64,000 bases of DNA from Hydrogenophilus sp. (GTDB taxonomy: Bacteria > Pseudomonadota > Gammaproteobacteria > Burkholderiales > Thiobacillaceae): assembly GCA_020725265.1 (NCBI GenBank), contig DYFK01000007.1:57408-121407 (forward strand), in the 5' to 3' direction. Position numbers and translations under genes: made by a program. Below are positions 61,499-64,000 of the stretch, in pieces. Under the pieces are notes generated by a model, which did no database searches, was not told where the DNA came from, and worked only from the letters and a program-made list of their open reading frames with translations. Position 1 is the stretch's first letter; the number at the start of each line of letters is the position of its first letter.

Positions 61499-62773
61499 AT
61501 GAAGATCGAAACGCTGGCCGTGCATGGCGGCTATGGCCCGGAACCGACCACCAAGGCGGTGGCGGTGCCGATTTACCAGACCACCTCCTACGCCTTCGAT
61601 TCCACCCAGCACGGCGCCGACCTGTTCGACCTGAAGGTGGCCGGCAACATCTACACGCGGATCATGAACCCGACCACCGATGTGCTGGAGAAGCGGGTCG
61701 CGGCGATGGAGGGCGGCGTCGGCGGCCTGGCCCTGGCCTCGGGCATGGCGGCGATCACCTACGCGATCATGACCATCGCCGAGGCCGGCGACAACATCGT
61801 CACCAGCTCGACCCTGTACGGCGGCACCTACAACCTGTTCGCGCACACCCTGCCACGCTACGGCATCGAGGTGCGCTTCGCCGACTACCGCGAGCCGGAC
61901 AGTTTCGAGAAGCTGATCGATGCGCGCACCAAGGCGGTGTTTTGCGAATCGGTCGGCAATCCGCTCGGCAACGTCACCGATTTCGAGAAGCTGGCGGAAC
62001 TGGCGCACGCGCATGGCGTGCCACTGATCGTCGACAACACCGTGCCCAGCCCTTATCTGTGCCGGCCGTTCGAGCACGGCGCCGACATCGTCGTGCACGC
62101 GCTGACCAAGTATCTGGGCGGCCACGGCAACAGCATCGGTGGCTGCATCGTCGATTCCGGAAAATTCCCGTGGGCCGAGCACAAGGTTCGCTTCGCCCGC
62201 CTGAACGAGCCGGACGCCTCCTATCACGGCGTTGTCTACACCGAGGCGCTGGGGCCGGCGGCCTACATCGGCCGCGCGCGCGTGGTGCCGCTGCGCAACA
62301 TGGGCGCGGCGATCTCGCCGTTCAACAGCTTCCTGATCCTGCAAGGCATCGAGACCCTGCCGCTGCGCATGGATCGCATCTGCGACAACGCGCTGGCGAT
62401 CGCCGAATACCTGCGCGGCCATCCGCAAGTCTCCTGGGTGCGCTATGCCGGCCTGGACGATTCGCCGGACAAGCCGTTGGTCGACAAGTACCTCGACGGC
62501 AAGGCTTCCGGCATCGTCTCCTTCGGCATCCAGGGCGGCCGTGAGGCGGGCGCCAAGTTCATCGACGCGCTCGGCCTGATCGTGCGCCTGGTCAACATCG
62601 GCGACGCCAAGTCGCTGGCCTGCCATCCGGCCAGCACCACGCACCGCCAGTTGTCGCCGGCCGAGCTGGCCAAGGCCGGGGTGTCGGAGGACATGGTGCG
62701 CCTGTCGATCGGCATCGAGCACATCGATGACCTGATGGCCGACATCGATCAGGCGCTGAACGCGGCGAAGTAA
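61499..62773 (+). CDS. metY: O-acetylhomoserine sulfhydrylase
   Basis: A 424-residue PLP enzyme of the Cys/Met metabolism family that makes homocysteine from O-acetylhomoserine and sulfide. It has MKIETLAVHGGYGPEPTT, the PLP-phosphate site SGMAAITYA, VDNTVPSPYLCRPFEHGAD, and the PLP lysine in HALTKYLGGHGNS. The C-terminal ASTTHRQLSPAELAKAGV and RLSIGIEHIDDLMAD are hallmarks. GGAGA precedes the ATG. Its downstream hairpin (62783-62801, 8-base stem) lacks a T-run. Confidence 0.95.
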   Translation: MKIETLAVHGGYGPEPTTKAVAVPIYQTTSYAFDSTQHGADLFDLKVAGNIYTRIMNPTTDVLEKRVAAMEGGVGGLALASGMAAITYAIMTIAEAGDNIVTSSTLYGGTYNLFAHTLPRYGIEVRFADYREPDSFEKLIDARTKAVFCESVGNPLGNVTDFEKLAELAHAHGVPLIVDNTVPSPYLCRPFEHGADIVVHALTKYLGGHGNSIGGCIVDSGKFPWAEHKVRFARLNEPDASYHGVVYTEALGPAAYIGRARVVPLRNMGAAISPFNSFLILQGIETLPLRMDRICDNALAIAEYLRGHPQVSWVRYAGLDDSPDKPLVDKYLDGKASGIVSFGIQGGREAGAKFIDALGLIVRLVNIGDAKSLACHPASTTHRQLSPAELAKAGVSEDMVRLSIGIEHIDDLMADIDQALNAAK

Positions 62774-62818
62774 CGCGCTTCCGTCCCGGCCACGCCGGGA
62801 CTGTCTGTCCACCGGATT

Positions 62819-62847
62819 GTTACGGGATAATGACGGTTTTGTGACAG
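62819..62847 (-). promoter_or_regulatory. Triple Pho-box-like direct repeat before the Pit gene
   Basis: On the minus strand: CTGTCAC, CCGTCAT and CCGTAAC at 62841-62847, 62830-62836 and 62819-62825, exactly 11 bases apart with 4-base A/T-rich spacers. This is the 7-4-7 layout bound by PhoB. The repeats point away from the Pit gene. Confidence 0.6.
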
Positions 62848-62901
62848 CCGGCCCGGCGGATGCAGCGCGCGGGCGTCCGGCAACCGAACCGGAGCGACCG
62901 C

Positions 62902-64000
62902 GTGGACCTGAAGCACATCAACGAAATCGAGCGCGCGACCAAACGCGGTCGCGCGGAACTGTTCCGCATCGGCATGGCGCTGATCTTCATTGTCGGCGTC
63001 ATGCTCTACGCGGCGATGCGTGGCGAGGGCCAGGGCAGTCTGATCCTGGTGGTGGCGGCGATGATCGGCGGCTACATGGCCATGAACATCGGCGCCAACG
63101 ACGTCGCCAACAACGTCGGCCCGGCGGTCGGCTCCAAGGCGCTGACCCTGGCCGGCGCGCTGGTGATCGCCGCGATCTTCGAGGCGGCCGGCGCGCTGAT
63201 CGCCGGCGGCGAGGTGGTCGGCACCATCCGCAGCGGCATCATCGACGCCGGCAAGATCGACGATCCCTACACGTTCATCTGGGTGATGATGGCCGCGCTG
63301 CTGGCCGGCGCGCTCTGGCTCAACATCGCCACCGCCTTCGGCGCGCCGGTGTCGACCACCCATTCCATCGTCGGCGCGGTGCTCGGCGCGGGCATCGCCG
63401 CCAGCGGCTTCGGCGTCGCCAACTGGGACACCATGGGCACCATCGCCGCGAGCTGGGTGATCTCGCCACTGATGGGCGGCGTCATCGCCGCCGCCTTCCT
63501 CTACCTGATCAAGCGCAGCATCACCTACCAGCCGGACATGACCACGGCGGCGGCGCGCATGGTGCCGCTGCTGGTGGCGCTGATGGTCTGGGCGTTTTCC
63601 TCATATCTGCTGCTGAAGGGCCTGAACAAGATCTGGAAGGTGGATTTCCCGACCGCGCTCGGCATTGGTCTGATCCTGGCCGTGCTCGTCCACTTCGCGA
63701 TCCGGCCGTTGATCGCGGCGCACAGCCGGCGCATCGGCAACAGCAAGCAGGACGTCAACCGGCTGTTCACGCTGCCGCTGATCTTCGCGGCGGCGCTGCT
63801 CAGTTTCGCCCATGGCTCCAACGATGTCGCCAACGCGGTCGGTCCGGTCGCCGCCATCGTCGACGTGGTCACCAGCGGCGCCGGCGCGGTCTCCGACAAG
63901 GCGCCGATTCCACTGTGGGTGATGATGATCGGCGCGCTCGGCATCGCCCTCGGCCTGGGGCTGTTCGGACCGCGCGTGATCCGCACGGTCGGCTCGGAAA
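62902..64000 (+). CDS. Pit-family inorganic phosphate transporter (partial)
   Basis: 366 residues are visible from GTG 62902 (GGAG seven bases upstream) and the frame is still open at the right edge. The PiT hallmarks are two inverted copies of the signature: NIGANDVANNVGPAVGSKALTL and SFAHGSNDVANAVGPVAAIV. GAPVSTTHSIVGAVLGAG is the other conserved segment. It is an inner-membrane symporter for metal-phosphate with about eight TM segments in the visible part. The upstream Pho-type repeats suggest regulation by phosphate. Confidence 0.92.
   Translation, partial: MDLKHINEIERATKRGRAELFRIGMALIFIVGVMLYAAMRGEGQGSLILVVAAMIGGYMAMNIGANDVANNVGPAVGSKALTLAGALVIAAIFEAAGALIAGGEVVGTIRSGIIDAGKIDDPYTFIWVMMAALLAGALWLNIATAFGAPVSTTHSIVGAVLGAGIAASGFGVANWDTMGTIAASWVISPLMGGVIAAAFLYLIKRSITYQPDMTTAAARMVPLLVALMVWAFSSYLLLKGLNKIWKVDFPTALGIGLILAVLVHFAIRPLIAAHSRRIGNSKQDVNRLFTLPLIFAAALLSFAHGSNDVANAVGPVAAIVDVVTSGAGAVSDKAPIPLWVMMIGALGIALGLGLFGPRVIRTVGSE

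Noticed and set aside
62783-62801. Terminator for metY
   Set aside because: The 8-base GTCCCGGC/GCCGGGAC stem is good but no T-run follows, so an intrinsic terminator is not supported.

Overview
The window is high-GC proteobacterial DNA, most likely from a betaproteobacterium. I infer this from gene order: ilvD divergent from lgt, a hemA-prfA-prmC run, secB next to gpsA, and a NodI/NodJ-type ABC exporter. No rRNA or other species marker is present, so genus is open. Two tRNAs (Met/CAT and Ala/CGC) are visible. I found no CRISPR array, prophage, insertion sequence or integrase.

Layout. 1-4.7 kb: the 5' part of a minus-strand gene running off the left edge, then a tightly overlapped operon of two periplasmic thioredoxin-fold proteins, a TolC-type outer-membrane protein and an HlyD-type adaptor, without an inner-membrane pump. 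4.7-18.1 kb: housekeeping genes (tRNA-Met, a MazG-like hydrolase, a 2Fe-2S ferredoxin, an alpha/beta hydrolase, a NodIJ-like exporter, gpsA, secB, prmC, prfA, hemA, a sugar-phosphate mutarotase, ilvD, lgt, tRNA-Ala).

18.1-57.5 kb: a continuous block dominated by iron and heme genes. It starts with a ferrosome-like (fez) operon: an HMA-like protein, two small membrane-associated proteins and a P1B-type ATPase with an N-terminal RxxGR motif. A convergent HMA-plus-membrane gene follows. Next come feoA-feoA-feoB-feoC, a DmeF-type metal exporter, and a small c-di-GMP/porin module. A minus-strand iron operon follows (porin, imelysin, di-heme protein, second imelysin, DUF1513), then a siderophore-receptor operon (TonB receptor, DUF1513, Fe(II) dioxygenase, FMN dehydrogenase). 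The block ends with a heme island: an exported CobN/HmuS-like chelatase, a DUF4019 protein, a TonB receptor, an ExbB-like protein, a DUF2149 protein, TonB, a Sel1-repeat protein, a ChaN-like protein, a hemoglobin-type TonB receptor and HemP. Several leaders carry Fur-box-like sequences. Most also carry an AGCCAGCC motif that I do not recognise from any described regulon.

57.5-61.3 kb: a probable small RNA gene, then a lower-GC two-gene unit (subtilisin-like protease plus AAA ATPase) resembling the IetAS defence system. 61.4-64 kb: metY and a truncated Pit-type phosphate transporter preceded by a three-repeat Pho box.

Working together, the central block appears able to import ferrous iron (FeoAB), siderophore iron and heme (TonB receptors with ExbB/DUF2149/TonB energisation), strip iron from heme in the cell envelope (HmuS-like), store iron in a membrane-bound ferrosome (Fez) and export surplus metal (CDF). 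Roles of individual unknown genes are inferred from context and are marked so.
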